From Actinomycetales bacterium (GTDB lineage: Bacteria; Actinomycetota; Actinomycetes; Mycobacteriales; Mycobacteriaceae), in the NCBI GenBank assembly GCA_012838715.1, contig DUOR01000454.1, positions 1 through 7,711 on the forward strand: DNA of 7,711 nucleotides, read 5' to 3'. A program made the position numbers and the translations under genes. Within the stretch, counting starts at the first letter, position 1, and the number at the start of each line of letters is the position of its first letter. This document shows positions 1 through 5,289 of the stretch, piece after piece. The notes beneath the pieces were generated by a model. The model worked only from the letters and a program-made list of their open reading frames with translations, was not told the DNA's origin and ran no database searches.

Positions 1-358
1 CCCACGGGGTGTCGAACACCGCCACCGCCCGGCCGCCGCGTTCGACGAGTTCGGGCACGATTTCGACGCCGTGCACCTCCCCCTCCGGGCCCACCAGCTC
101 GGCGAGGATGGCGGTCGACCAGCCGGACCCCGACCCCACGTCGAGCACCCGCGCGCCCGGCGCGACGTCGAGCAGCTCCAGCATGTTCGCCACGGTCCGC
201 GGCTGCGAGTTCGTCTGCCCGTGGCCGATGGGCAGCGCCGCATCCATGTGGGCGTGGCGCTTCATGTCGCCGGGCAGGAATTCCTCGCGCCGCACGGTGC
301 GCATCGCCGCCGCGATGCGGTCGCGCGTGGCGCCGCGCCGCTCCTCGTGTCCGCTCAC
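1..358 (-). CDS. pcm: Protein-L-isoaspartate O-methyltransferase, N-terminal part (3' end outside window)
   Basis: This SAM-dependent methyltransferase family methylates L-isoaspartyl residues in aged proteins so that they can revert to normal aspartyl bonds; it acts in the cytoplasm. About 119 codons are visible. Residues 39-59 read DAALPIGHGQTNSQPRTVANM, the family's substrate-side signature (usual form: IG.GQT.SQP..VA.M). Residues 71-79, VLDVGSGSG, are SAM-binding motif I, followed by STAILAELVG and an acidic motif (VHGVEIVPEL) where the ribose of SAM is bound. The start is GTG (356-358): a strong purine ribosome site (complement of 365-376) lies 6 nt upstream. The gene is divergent from rtcB. 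Family members are about 200 residues or longer, so roughly half is missing here. Oddity: Asn50 (QTNSQP) stands where Ile or Val is usual. It could be a Pcm-like paralogue rather than the main enzyme, but the family call is firm. Confidence 0.88.
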   Translation of the reverse strand, partial: MSGHEERRGATRDRIAAAMRTVRREEFLPGDMKRHAHMDAALPIGHGQTNSQPRTVANMLELLDVAPGARVLDVGSGSGWSTAILAELVGPEGEVHGVEIVPELVERGGRAVAVFDTPW

Positions 359-364
359 GTTTCG

Positions 365-376
365 CCCCTTCCTTCC
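365..376 (-). promoter_or_regulatory. Ribosome binding site of pcm
   Basis: On the minus strand this reads GGAAGGAAGGGG, a long purine tract complementary to the 16S rRNA 3' end, 6 nt before the GTG at 358. It decides the start, since no ATG lies in a comparable position. Confidence 0.7.
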
Positions 377-386
377 GGTGCCGCCC

Positions 387-392
387 ACCCTA
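387..392 (-). promoter_or_regulatory. Putative -10 box of pcm
   Basis: The minus strand carries TAGGGT, which fits the actinobacterial TAnnnT -10 pattern. It predicts a transcription start near 380 and a leader of about 22 nt that contains the ribosome site. No recognisable -35 is seen, which is common in this group. This is inference from sequence only. Confidence 0.4.
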
Positions 393-446
393 CGTAGCTT
401 TCCGACGCCGCCCCGCCGCATCCGGGGCCGCCGATCCGAATCCCGA

Positions 447-452
447 TAGGGT
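447..452 (+). promoter_or_regulatory. Putative -10 box of rtcB
   Basis: TAGGGT fits TAnnnT and predicts a transcription start at about 459. That falls inside the first possible rtcB codons (ATG 455) but 8 nt before the second in-frame ATG (467). If the box is real, translation starts at 467 on a nearly leaderless mRNA. Confidence 0.35.
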
Positions 453-454
453 CG

Positions 455-1678
455 ATGGGGATACCGATGAATTCCCAGAAGAGCATTCCGGCCACCATTT
501 CCCCGACCGTCCTGTCCTGGGCGTCCCTGCTGGACGACACGACCCGGGCGCAGGCGGCGTCGCTCGGCGAGCTGCCGTTCATCCACCCGCACATCGCGCT
601 GATGCCCGACGCGCACGCGGGCCTCGGTTCCGCGGTGGGCACGGTCATTCCGACGGTGGGCGTCGTCATCCCGGCGGCGGTGGGCGTGGACATCGGCTGC
701 GGCATGATCGCCGCCCGCACCCGCTACACCAAGGACGACCTGGAGGGCCGCGACCTCACGCGGCTGCGCGACTCCCTCGAGCACGTCATCCCGCTGTCAC
801 CCGGCAACTACAACAAACGCACCGACCGCTTCGGATTCACCGCCCCGCGCCTGCGGGAACTGGAGAAGCTCGCCGACCCCGGCACCGGCCCCGGCGTCGA
901 CCTCTCGCACTCGCCGAAGTGGAAGGTGCAGTTGGGCACGCTCGGCGGCGGCAACCACTTCATCGAACTGTGCCTCGACGAACGCGACCGGGTGTGGATG
1001 TTCCTGCACTCCGGTTCCCGCGGCGTCGGCAACAAGATCGCGCGGGTCCACATCCGCGAGGCGAAGGAGCAGTGCAAGCGCGAGGGCGTGAAGCTCGCCC
1101 ACCCGGACCACGCGTACCTGCGCGAGGGCACGCCGCAGTTCGACCGCTACATCCGGGAGCTGCGGTGGGCGCAGCATTTCGCGCTGCTCAACCGCGAGGA
1201 CATGATGGACCGCTTCGCCTGGGCGCTCGCGGATTTCATGGGCGACGGCGCCGAGGGCGTCGGTGAGGCCGAGCGCATCAACACGCACCACAACTACACC
1301 GAACCGGCCGTCATCGAGGGGCTCGACGTGTGGTTGACGCGCAAGGGCGCCATCGACGCCACCGTCGGCAAGCCCGGGCTGATCCCGGGGTCGATGGGTG
1401 CGCGTTCCTACGTGGTGGAGGGCCTGGGCAATGACCGGGCGCTGCGGTCGGCGCCGCACGGCGCAGGGCGGACGCTCAGCCGCACCGCCGCGAAGAAGCG
1501 GTACACGGCGGCGGACCTCGACGAGGCGATGACCGGCATCGTCTACCGGCCCGGCAAGGCCTGGGTCGATGAGATTCCGGCGGCGTACAAACCCATCGAC
1601 GTGGTCATGCGCGACGCCGAAACGCTGGTGTCCATCCGCCACACGCTGCGGCAGGTCCTCAACGTCAAGGGGACGTAG
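455..1678 (+). CDS. rtcB: RNA-splicing ligase RtcB (tRNA ligase / RNA repair)
   Basis: RtcB joins RNA 2',3'-cyclic-phosphate or 3'-phosphate ends to 5'-OH ends, using GTP and Mn2+ through a guanylylated histidine. All signature blocks are present in 407 residues, about the length of E. coli RtcB: MPDAHAG (50-56), GVDIGCGM (77-84, metal ligands Asp79 and Cys82), GGGNHF (164-169, Asn167 and His168), HSGSRG (185-190, His185), HHNYTE (278-283), PGSMGARS (311-318) and HGAGR (335-339), where His335 is the expected GMP acceptor. The end, VLNVKGT, matches the usual C-terminal VKG, so the gene is intact. ATG 455 has only a close AGGG upstream; ATG 467 has GGGG at 6 nt spacing and fits the predicted transcription start, so it may be the true start. 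No archease gene or rtcA neighbour is visible. The gene is divergent from pcm and converges on, and overlaps, the next gene. Its physiological RNA target cannot be inferred from the sequence. Confidence 0.96.
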   Translation: MGIPMNSQKSIPATISPTVLSWASLLDDTTRAQAASLGELPFIHPHIALMPDAHAGLGSAVGTVIPTVGVVIPAAVGVDIGCGMIAARTRYTKDDLEGRDLTRLRDSLEHVIPLSPGNYNKRTDRFGFTAPRLRELEKLADPGTGPGVDLSHSPKWKVQLGTLGGGNHFIELCLDERDRVWMFLHSGSRGVGNKIARVHIREAKEQCKREGVKLAHPDHAYLREGTPQFDRYIRELRWAQHFALLNREDMMDRFAWALADFMGDGAEGVGEAERINTHHNYTEPAVIEGLDVWLTRKGAIDATVGKPGLIPGSMGARSYVVEGLGNDRALRSAPHGAGRTLSRTAAKKRYTAADLDEAMTGIVYRPGKAWVDEIPAAYKPIDVVMRDAETLVSIRHTLRQVLNVKGT

Positions 1679-2627
1679 CGGGGTCGCGGATGAGGGCCGG
1701 GATGGCGCGGACGAACACGACCATCGCCACGAGTTCCACGAGGGTCTGCGTCACCACGGCGATCGCGGCCAACGCCAGCGGCTCCGGCAGCGCCAGCGCC
1801 AGCGGCAGCACCACCAGCGAGTTCCGCGTCGTGCCGGAGAACGCCAGCGCCCGCCGCGTCGCGGCATCGCGGCGGAAGAGCTTGCCGACGGCACCGCCCA
1901 GCACCGGCATAATCGCCGCGAACGCCACGTAGACGGCCACCGCGCGGACGAGCAGGTGCGCCTCGGCGATGACGCCGCCGAACTGCGAGGCCACCACGAC
2001 CAGCAGCGTCGCCATCAGCAGCGGCACCATCAGCGCGTCCATCGCCGAGATGAGGCCGCGGGCGGGCGCGAACCGGCGGGCCAGGTGCGTCCCGACGGAC
2101 AGGCCCATCGGCACCACGATAAACAGGACGAACGCCTCGGCGAACGGCCGCCAGTCGATCTGCCCGGCGACGTCGCCGCCGGTGAACAGCAGCAGGTACA
2201 CCGGCAGCAGGAGAATCTGCAGCAGCATCAGCACCGGCGTCGCCGCCAGCAGCCGCGCCCAGTCCGCGCCGCCGAGCCGGGCGAAGACGATGACGTAGTC
2301 GATGCACGGCGTGAGCAGCACCATCAGCACCCCGACCAGCAGGGCGTCGTCGACGGCGACGAACCGGCTGAGCCCGAGGGCGACCACCGGGACCACCCCG
2401 AAATTCAGGACCGTCACCGCGGCCATGAACCGCACGTCACGGAACGCCGCGCCGATGCGTCGGAAAGGCACGGCGAGGAAGGTGGCGTACAGCAGGAGCA
2501 TCAGCGTAGGCGCCACCGCCGCCTCCATCACCGGCGCGGCCCCCGACGCCAGCCAACCGAGCGCGGCGCCCACCGCGAGCGCCGCCAGGTACAGGGGAAT
2601 CTGGGCGCGCTCCATCCATGCGGTCAC
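1665..2627 (-). CDS. SBF/ACR3-superfamily transporter (arsenic-resistance or bile acid:Na+ symporter-like)
   Basis: This is a 320-residue inner-membrane protein with about nine to ten hydrophobic helices, the size and pattern of the SBF/BASS and ACR3 superfamily. The block LTPCIDYVIVF (Cys at residue 108) corresponds to the conserved Pro-Cys segment of transmembrane helix 4, whose Cys is needed for arsenite efflux in studied Acr3 permeases. The later block SGTTRNSLVVLPLALALP matches the SBF-type crossover region, but the Glu found in true Acr3 at this place is absent, so arsenite export is uncertain. The start is GTG 2625-2627: five G's lie 7 nt upstream in AAAGGGGGTTGGCCG. The frame stays open further upstream, but that stretch is the intergenic promoter region and its translation has no hydrophobic or family features. 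No arsR or arsC neighbour is present. It is divergent from the MFS gene, with a 161 nt shared upstream region. Substrate unknown. Confidence 0.82.
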   Translation of the reverse strand: MTAWMERAQIPLYLAALAVGAALGWLASGAAPVMEAAVAPTLMLLLYATFLAVPFRRIGAAFRDVRFMAAVTVLNFGVVPVVALGLSRFVAVDDALLVGVLMVLLTPCIDYVIVFARLGGADWARLLAATPVLMLLQILLLPVYLLLFTGGDVAGQIDWRPFAEAFVLFIVVPMGLSVGTHLARRFAPARGLISAMDALMVPLLMATLLVVVASQFGGVIAEAHLLVRAVAVYVAFAAIMPVLGGAVGKLFRRDAATRRALAFSGTTRNSLVVLPLALALPEPLALAAIAVVTQTLVELVAMVVFVRAIPALIRDPATSP

Positions 2628-2634
2628 CGGCCAA

Positions 2635-2643
2635 CCCCCTTTC
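2635..2643 (-). promoter_or_regulatory. Ribosome binding site fixing the GTG start of the SBF-family gene
   Basis: On the minus strand the AAAGGGGG tract ends 7 nt before the GTG at 2627. It supports that start over an ATG further upstream at 2717. Confidence 0.6.
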
Positions 2644-2701
2644 ACGCTTGCCGACGATTGTGCCGTACCCGCCCCCGCCGTCGGCATCCCGCCAACTGGA
2701 T

Positions 2702-2729
2702 GTGACACACGCAACAAAGGGAGTAGAGT
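2702..2729 (+). promoter_or_regulatory. Putative promoter of the MFS gene
   Basis: GTGACA (2702-2707, 5 of 6 to TTGACA) and TAGAGT (2724-2729, TAnnnT) are 16 nt apart, predicting a transcription start near 2736 and a leader of about 53 nt. TGTGACACACGCAACA (2701-2716) also loosely resembles a CRP/GlxR site, but the right half-site is poor. Confidence 0.45.
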
Positions 2730-2740
2730 GCCCTCCTATC

Positions 2741-2750
2741 CAACTAGTTG
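2741..2750 (+). promoter_or_regulatory. Palindrome 1 (possible operator) at the MFS promoter
   Basis: CAACTAGTTG is a perfect 10 bp palindrome about 5 nt downstream of the predicted transcription start. It is AT-rich compared with its surroundings, as repressor sites often are. The regulator is unknown and none is encoded in the window. Confidence 0.4.
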
Positions 2751-2754
2751 ATGC

Positions 2755-2769
2755 CCGTTCACTGAACGG
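2755..2769 (+). promoter_or_regulatory. Palindrome 2 (possible operator) at the MFS promoter
   Basis: CCGTTCACTGAACGG has perfect 7 bp arms around one central base, 4 nt after palindrome 1 and upstream of the ribosome site. Its position in the leader suits a repressor that blocks transcription; a small RNA hairpin is not possible without opening the loop. The regulator is unknown. Confidence 0.42.
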
Positions 2770-2773
2770 CGGC

Positions 2774-2779
2774 AGGAGG
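2774..2779 (+). promoter_or_regulatory. Ribosome binding site of the MFS gene
   Basis: AGGAGG lies 9 nt before ATG 2789 and is the only strong site in the region. It sets the start here although the frame is open back to 2618. Confidence 0.65.
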
Positions 2780-2788
2780 GTAGGGGCC

Positions 2789-4159
2789 ATGCGCACCGCA
2801 GCAGATCGAGAACGCACCGCGGCCGGCGGCCGCGACCACGGCACCGCGGCCAAACCGGCCAACCCGGCCGGTGACCGGGACGATGCCCGGACGCGCACCG
2901 GCCCCGGGTTCGGACTCCGCCCCGCGGCGCCGGGCCTCGTCTTCGCGACTGTCGCCGCCCTCCTGCTCAGCGCCGGCTGGGCGGCCAACCACTTCGCCTC
3001 GGTCCTGGTCGTGCTGCGCGACCAGCAGAACTACTCCCCCGTCCTGGTCAACGGCGCCTTCGGCATCTACGCCCTGGGCCTGGTGCCGTGCCTGCTGCTC
3101 GGCGGCATGTTCGCCGATCGCTTCGGCGCCCGCCCGGTGGTGCTCACCGGCGGGGTCATCGCCGCGCTCGGCAACCTGAGCCTGCTGTTCTGGCATGGCG
3201 CCGCGGGCCTGATGATCGGCCGCTTCATCGTCGGCCTCGGCGTCGGCCTGGCCGTCAGCGCCGGTACCGCGTGGGCGGGCCGACTGCGCGGGGCCAGCGG
3301 CGTGACCATGGCCGGGATCGTCCTGACCTCCGGCTTCGCCACCGGCCCCATCGCCTCCGGGCTCCTGGCGTACGTCCTGCCCGCCAGTGCCGCCGTCGCC
3401 GTGCCCTTCCTGGTGTCGGTGGTGTTCTCGCTGATCGCCGTCGCCGCCTCGACGATGGTCGGCGACGCCCGCCACGAACCGATCCAGCTGGACGGGCCCG
3501 CCGGATCGGATGGTCCGGACGGATCTGACGGGCCGGACGGCAAGAGCGCCGACGCCCCGCACCCCGCCCCGGCGCCGCATCCGACGCACCGCCGCGGCAT
3601 GGGCCTCGCCCTGGCCACGTCCATCCCGATGGCGCTGTGGGTGTTCGCCTGCGTGACCACGGCGTTCCTGGTGCTCGCGGGCCGCGTCAGCGTCCACTTC
3701 GAATCCGGCGTGCTGCTGCCCGGCGTCGCCGCGGTGTTCGCCTTCGGTTCCGGCCTGACCGCCCAGGCCCTCGGCCGCCGCTACGGGTGGGGCCCGCGCT
3801 CCGGCATCGTCGGCGCGCTGTTCGCCGCGGCGGGCATGACGCTCGCCGGTCTGGGCGCCGAAACCCCGCCGGTGTGGCTGTTCATCCTCGCGTCGATGGC
3901 GCTGGGCACCGCGTACGGGCTGTGCCTTCGGGAGGGGCTGCTCGACATCGAGACCTTCACCCCGGCCGGCAAGCGCGGCACGGCCGTCGGCATCTACTAC
4001 GTGGCCACCTACCTCGGCTTCGGCCTGCCGGTGCTGCTCGAATCGCTGCTGCCCGTCGCCGGCCCGACCATCCCGCTGTTCGTCCTCGCCGCGGTCGCCG
4101 TCGGTTCGGCCGCGATCCGCACCGTCCAGCTGCGCGCGGGGGTCTTCGCCGCCCGCTGA
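2789..4159 (+). CDS. Major facilitator superfamily (MFS) transporter, substrate unknown
   Basis: This 456-residue inner-membrane protein has two hydrophobic halves joined by a long hydrophilic loop. After a charged N-terminus of about 45 residues, helices begin at LVFATVAALLLSAGW. GGMFADRFGARP (105-116) is MFS motif A between helices 2 and 3, followed by GRFIVGLGVGLAVSAG, the usual helix 4 pattern. The central loop (about residues 229-270) carries a GSDGPD-GSDGPD repeat and a His/Pro/Ala run ending in HRRG. The C-terminal half contains a motif like GTAVGIYYVATYLGFGLPVL, common in proton-coupled exporters and sugar or drug transporters. The start is ATG 2789, 9 nt after AGGAGG. It is divergent from the SBF-family transporter, so both may respond to the same regulator. 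No terminator is seen downstream. No motif identifies the substrate; drug or metabolite efflux is a guess. Confidence 0.88.
   Translation: MRTAADRERTAAGGRDHGTAAKPANPAGDRDDARTRTGPGFGLRPAAPGLVFATVAALLLSAGWAANHFASVLVVLRDQQNYSPVLVNGAFGIYALGLVPCLLLGGMFADRFGARPVVLTGGVIAALGNLSLLFWHGAAGLMIGRFIVGLGVGLAVSAGTAWAGRLRGASGVTMAGIVLTSGFATGPIASGLLAYVLPASAAVAVPFLVSVVFSLIAVAASTMVGDARHEPIQLDGPAGSDGPDGSDGPDGKSADAPHPAPAPHPTHRRGMGLALATSIPMALWVFACVTTAFLVLAGRVSVHFESGVLLPGVAAVFAFGSGLTAQALGRRYGWGPRSGIVGALFAAAGMTLAGLGAETPPVWLFILASMALGTAYGLCLREGLLDIETFTPAGKRGTAVGIYYVATYLGFGLPVLLESLLPVAGPTIPLFVLAAVAVGSAAIRTVQLRAGVFAAR
3503..3538 (+). repeat. Two 18 nt tandem units inside the MFS gene
   Basis: Units 3503-3520 and 3521-3538 each encode Gly-Ser-Asp-Gly-Pro-Asp in the loop between the two halves of the transporter. 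The DNA units differ at synonymous positions, so the peptide repeat has been kept while the bases drifted. Confidence 0.7.
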
Positions 4160-4298
4160 CCGCGCGCCGGTCCCGTCCCAATCGTCCGCCGATCATTCGT
4201 CGTCACGTTATTTTCCCTGGTCAGGCCCCACTTTCCATGAGATGATGGAGGTGGAAGCGGGAGCCTCCGCGATGGCGGGTCAGGCCCCGAATGAACGC

Positions 4299-4328
4299 GC
4301 GATGCAGGAACGCGCAATGCAGGAACGA
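4299..4328 (+). repeat. 15 nt tandem direct repeat in the amphi-Trp leader
   Basis: Units 4299-4313 (GCGATGCAGGAACGC) and 4314-4328 (GCAATGCAGGAACGA) match at 13 of 15 positions. GGAACG recurs at 4307, 4322, 4335, 4374 and 4383, running from the leader into the gene's first codons. Confidence 0.75.
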
Positions 4329-4349
4329 GAAAGAGGAACGAGCAACGGG

Positions 4350-4360
4350 AAAGGAGGGAG
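4350..4360 (+). promoter_or_regulatory. Ribosome binding site of the amphi-Trp gene
   Basis: AAAGGAGGGAG is a near-ideal site; its AGGAGG core ends 7 nt before ATG 4365. This sets the start there and not at the upstream in-frame ATGs. Confidence 0.75.
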
Positions 4361-4364
4361 AACA

Positions 4365-4709
4365 ATGACGAATGGAACGAACGGAACGAATGGGACGGCC
4401 CCGAAGATTCCGCGCAAGGAGAAGCTGATGAAGAGCAAGGCCAGGCTCAACCACGAGCAATTGGCCGAGCTGCTGGAGTCGATTGCGGAGCGGGTGCGCG
4501 CAGGCTCGCTGACGCTCGGCGACGGCCCCAACGCCGTGGCGATGGACCTGCCGGAAGGTTTCCGCGTGTCGATGGAAGTGGAGGATTCCGCCAACCGCGA
4601 CCGCACCCGCATCACCAGGGAGCTGGAAATCGAGATCGAGTGGGCCGTCGACGCCGAGGGTGCGCCTATCGTGGAGCCCGGCCCCGCGTCGGGCTTCACC
4701 GTGAGCTGA
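4365..4709 (+). CDS. Amphi-Trp domain-containing small protein
   Basis: This is a 114-residue soluble protein. Residues 1-11 are a TNG triplet repeat (Thr-Asn-Gly three times) encoded by 9 nt tandem units, followed by a basic stretch, KIPRKEKLMKSK. Residues 25-93 match the amphi-Trp domain pattern: a helix (LNHEQLAELLESIAERVRAGSL), a short strand, then LPEGFRVSMEVEDS, and an amphipathic strand ending in the diagnostic Trp (ELEIEIEW, Trp93). The domain is known mainly as a short alpha/beta unit of unknown biochemical function in bacteria and archaea. The start follows an excellent ribosome site. The gene is less G/C-extreme and more purine-rich at its 5' end than its neighbours. A DUF3592-like membrane protein gene follows after 75 nt in the same direction and may be cotranscribed. 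I do not assign a function. Confidence 0.82.
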   Translation: MTNGTNGTNGTAPKIPRKEKLMKSKARLNHEQLAELLESIAERVRAGSLTLGDGPNAVAMDLPEGFRVSMEVEDSANRDRTRITRELEIEIEWAVDAEGAPIVEPGPASGFTVS

Positions 4710-4784
4710 GGCCTCGCCCGGATGCATCCCGGCATCCCGAGCCCTGCGGCGCCGACGCATCCCCTACCCGGAAGGTGAGTGACC

Positions 4785-5195
4785 ATGCTGGTTGCGGTTA
4801 TCTGCATCGCCATCGGCATTGCGGCGATCGGCGCCGCAATCGGCTGGTTCGCGTTGCGCCGCACGCGGGCGGCGAAGCGGTACCGCACGACCGCCCGCGT
4901 CGTCGGCTCGATTGGCCGCCCCGAGGATGATCTGCGGGCGATGGTCGTGCGCTTCACCGACGCCGACGGGGAGATCCGCACGGAAACCGATCGCTTCTAC
5001 TCGAATTTCGCCGCCGGGAACGTCGGCAGCGTCATCGACGTCGTCGTCGACCGGCCCGGCGCCGACGGCTCCCCGGGGCGCGTCCGCATCCCCCGGCAGG
5101 CCGACCCGACCTTCCTGGCCAACGCGCTCCTCGCCGCCGCCGGCGTCGCGTTCCTGCTCGCCGGGATGTTCATCCTCATGCAGGCGACGCTGTAG
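4785..5195 (+). CDS. DUF3592-like membrane protein, two transmembrane segments
   Basis: This is a 136-residue protein. Residues 2-25 (LVAVICIAIGIAAIGAAIGWF) form an N-terminal membrane helix followed by a positive patch (RRTRAAKRYR). A middle domain of about 75 residues contains TTARVVGSIG and VVRFTDADGEIRTETDRF, the 'v..F.d.dG' pattern of DUF3592 proteins, then GSVIDVVVDRPGAD. A second helix spans about 109-134. The topology suggests that both ends lie on one side of the membrane with the beta-rich middle exposed; DUF3592 has no established biochemical role. ATG 4785 is preferred over GTG 4779: GGAAGG (4770-4775) lies 9 nt before the ATG but only 3 nt before the GTG. The gene lies between the amphi-Trp and lipoprotein genes, all on one strand. 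Confidence 0.7.
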   Translation: MLVAVICIAIGIAAIGAAIGWFALRRTRAAKRYRTTARVVGSIGRPEDDLRAMVVRFTDADGEIRTETDRFYSNFAAGNVGSVIDVVVDRPGADGSPGRVRIPRQADPTFLANALLAAAGVAFLLAGMFILMQATL

Positions 5196-5204
5196 CGACG
5201 GCGC

Positions 5205-5280
5205 CGCGCCGATTCGCCACCGCGCCGACTCACCCACCGCGCCGGTTCGTCTACCGCACCGGGCCGCGCCGTTCGCCTAC
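5205..5280 (+). repeat. Four imperfect 16-17 nt tandem repeats upstream of the lipoprotein gene
   Basis: Units lie at 5205-5220, 5221-5237, 5238-5254 and 5265-5280, with consensus CGCGCCGnTTCGCCnAC. Units 1-3 are contiguous; a 10 nt partial piece (5255-5264) separates 3 and 4. The last unit runs into the predicted -10 box. They could be protein-binding sites or remnants of slippage. Confidence 0.72.
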
Positions 5281-5289
5281 CCTTGATAT
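5278..5289 (+). promoter_or_regulatory. Putative leaderless promoter of the lipoprotein gene
   Basis: TACCCT (5278-5283) fits TAnnnT, and exactly 6 nt separate it from ATG 5290. This predicts transcription starting at the A of the start codon, the arrangement of leaderless actinobacterial mRNAs. No ribosome site is present, which supports the reading. Confidence 0.5.

Larger units (their letters stand above)
4160..4364 (+). other. Gene-free stretch and leader before the amphi-Trp gene
   Basis: These 205 nt hold no convincing gene. A TATTTT hexamer (4209-4214) is a possible -10 box, giving a start near 4221 and a leader of about 144 nt. GGTCAGGCCCC occurs at 4219-4229 and again at 4278-4288. 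From about 4290 on, the strand becomes purine-rich with repeated GGAACG. An in-frame extension of the downstream gene is open back to 4242 but has no ribosome site. No clear terminator for the MFS gene is visible. Confidence 0.5.

Noticed and set aside
797..1642. 281-codon minus-strand open frame within rtcB
   Set aside because: It lies opposite the firmly identified RtcB, has no domain pattern and is explained by codon bias.
1569..2705. Long plus-strand open frame of 378 codons opposite the SBF-family transporter
   Set aside because: The translation is an Arg/His/Gln-rich artefact of the high-GC opposite strand, whereas the minus-strand frame gives a clear membrane protein.
2628..2717. N-terminal extension of the SBF-family transporter to ATG 2717
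   Set aside because: GTG 2627 has a well-placed G-rich ribosome site and the extension lacks hydrophobic or family sequence.
2618..2788. N-terminal extension of the MFS protein
   Set aside because: The frame is open but crosses the promoter and both palindromes; the strong ribosome site is before ATG 2789.
2759..3697. 312-codon minus-strand open frame within the MFS gene
   Set aside because: It is low-complexity Gly/Ala/Gln/Asp sequence opposite a clear transporter; no ribosome site supports it.
4242..4364. N-terminal extension of the amphi-Trp protein
   Set aside because: No ribosome site precedes ATG 4242, while ATG 4365 has a near-ideal one. The AMQER peptide repeat there remains a small doubt.
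4719..4763. Terminator between the amphi-Trp and DUF3592-like genes
   Set aside because: GGATGCATCC is palindromic and GCATCCC occurs three times, but there is no stable hairpin followed by a T run.
5205..5280. CRISPR array from the tandem repeats
   Set aside because: The units are imperfect, 16-17 nt and directly adjacent with no spacers, and there are no cas genes.
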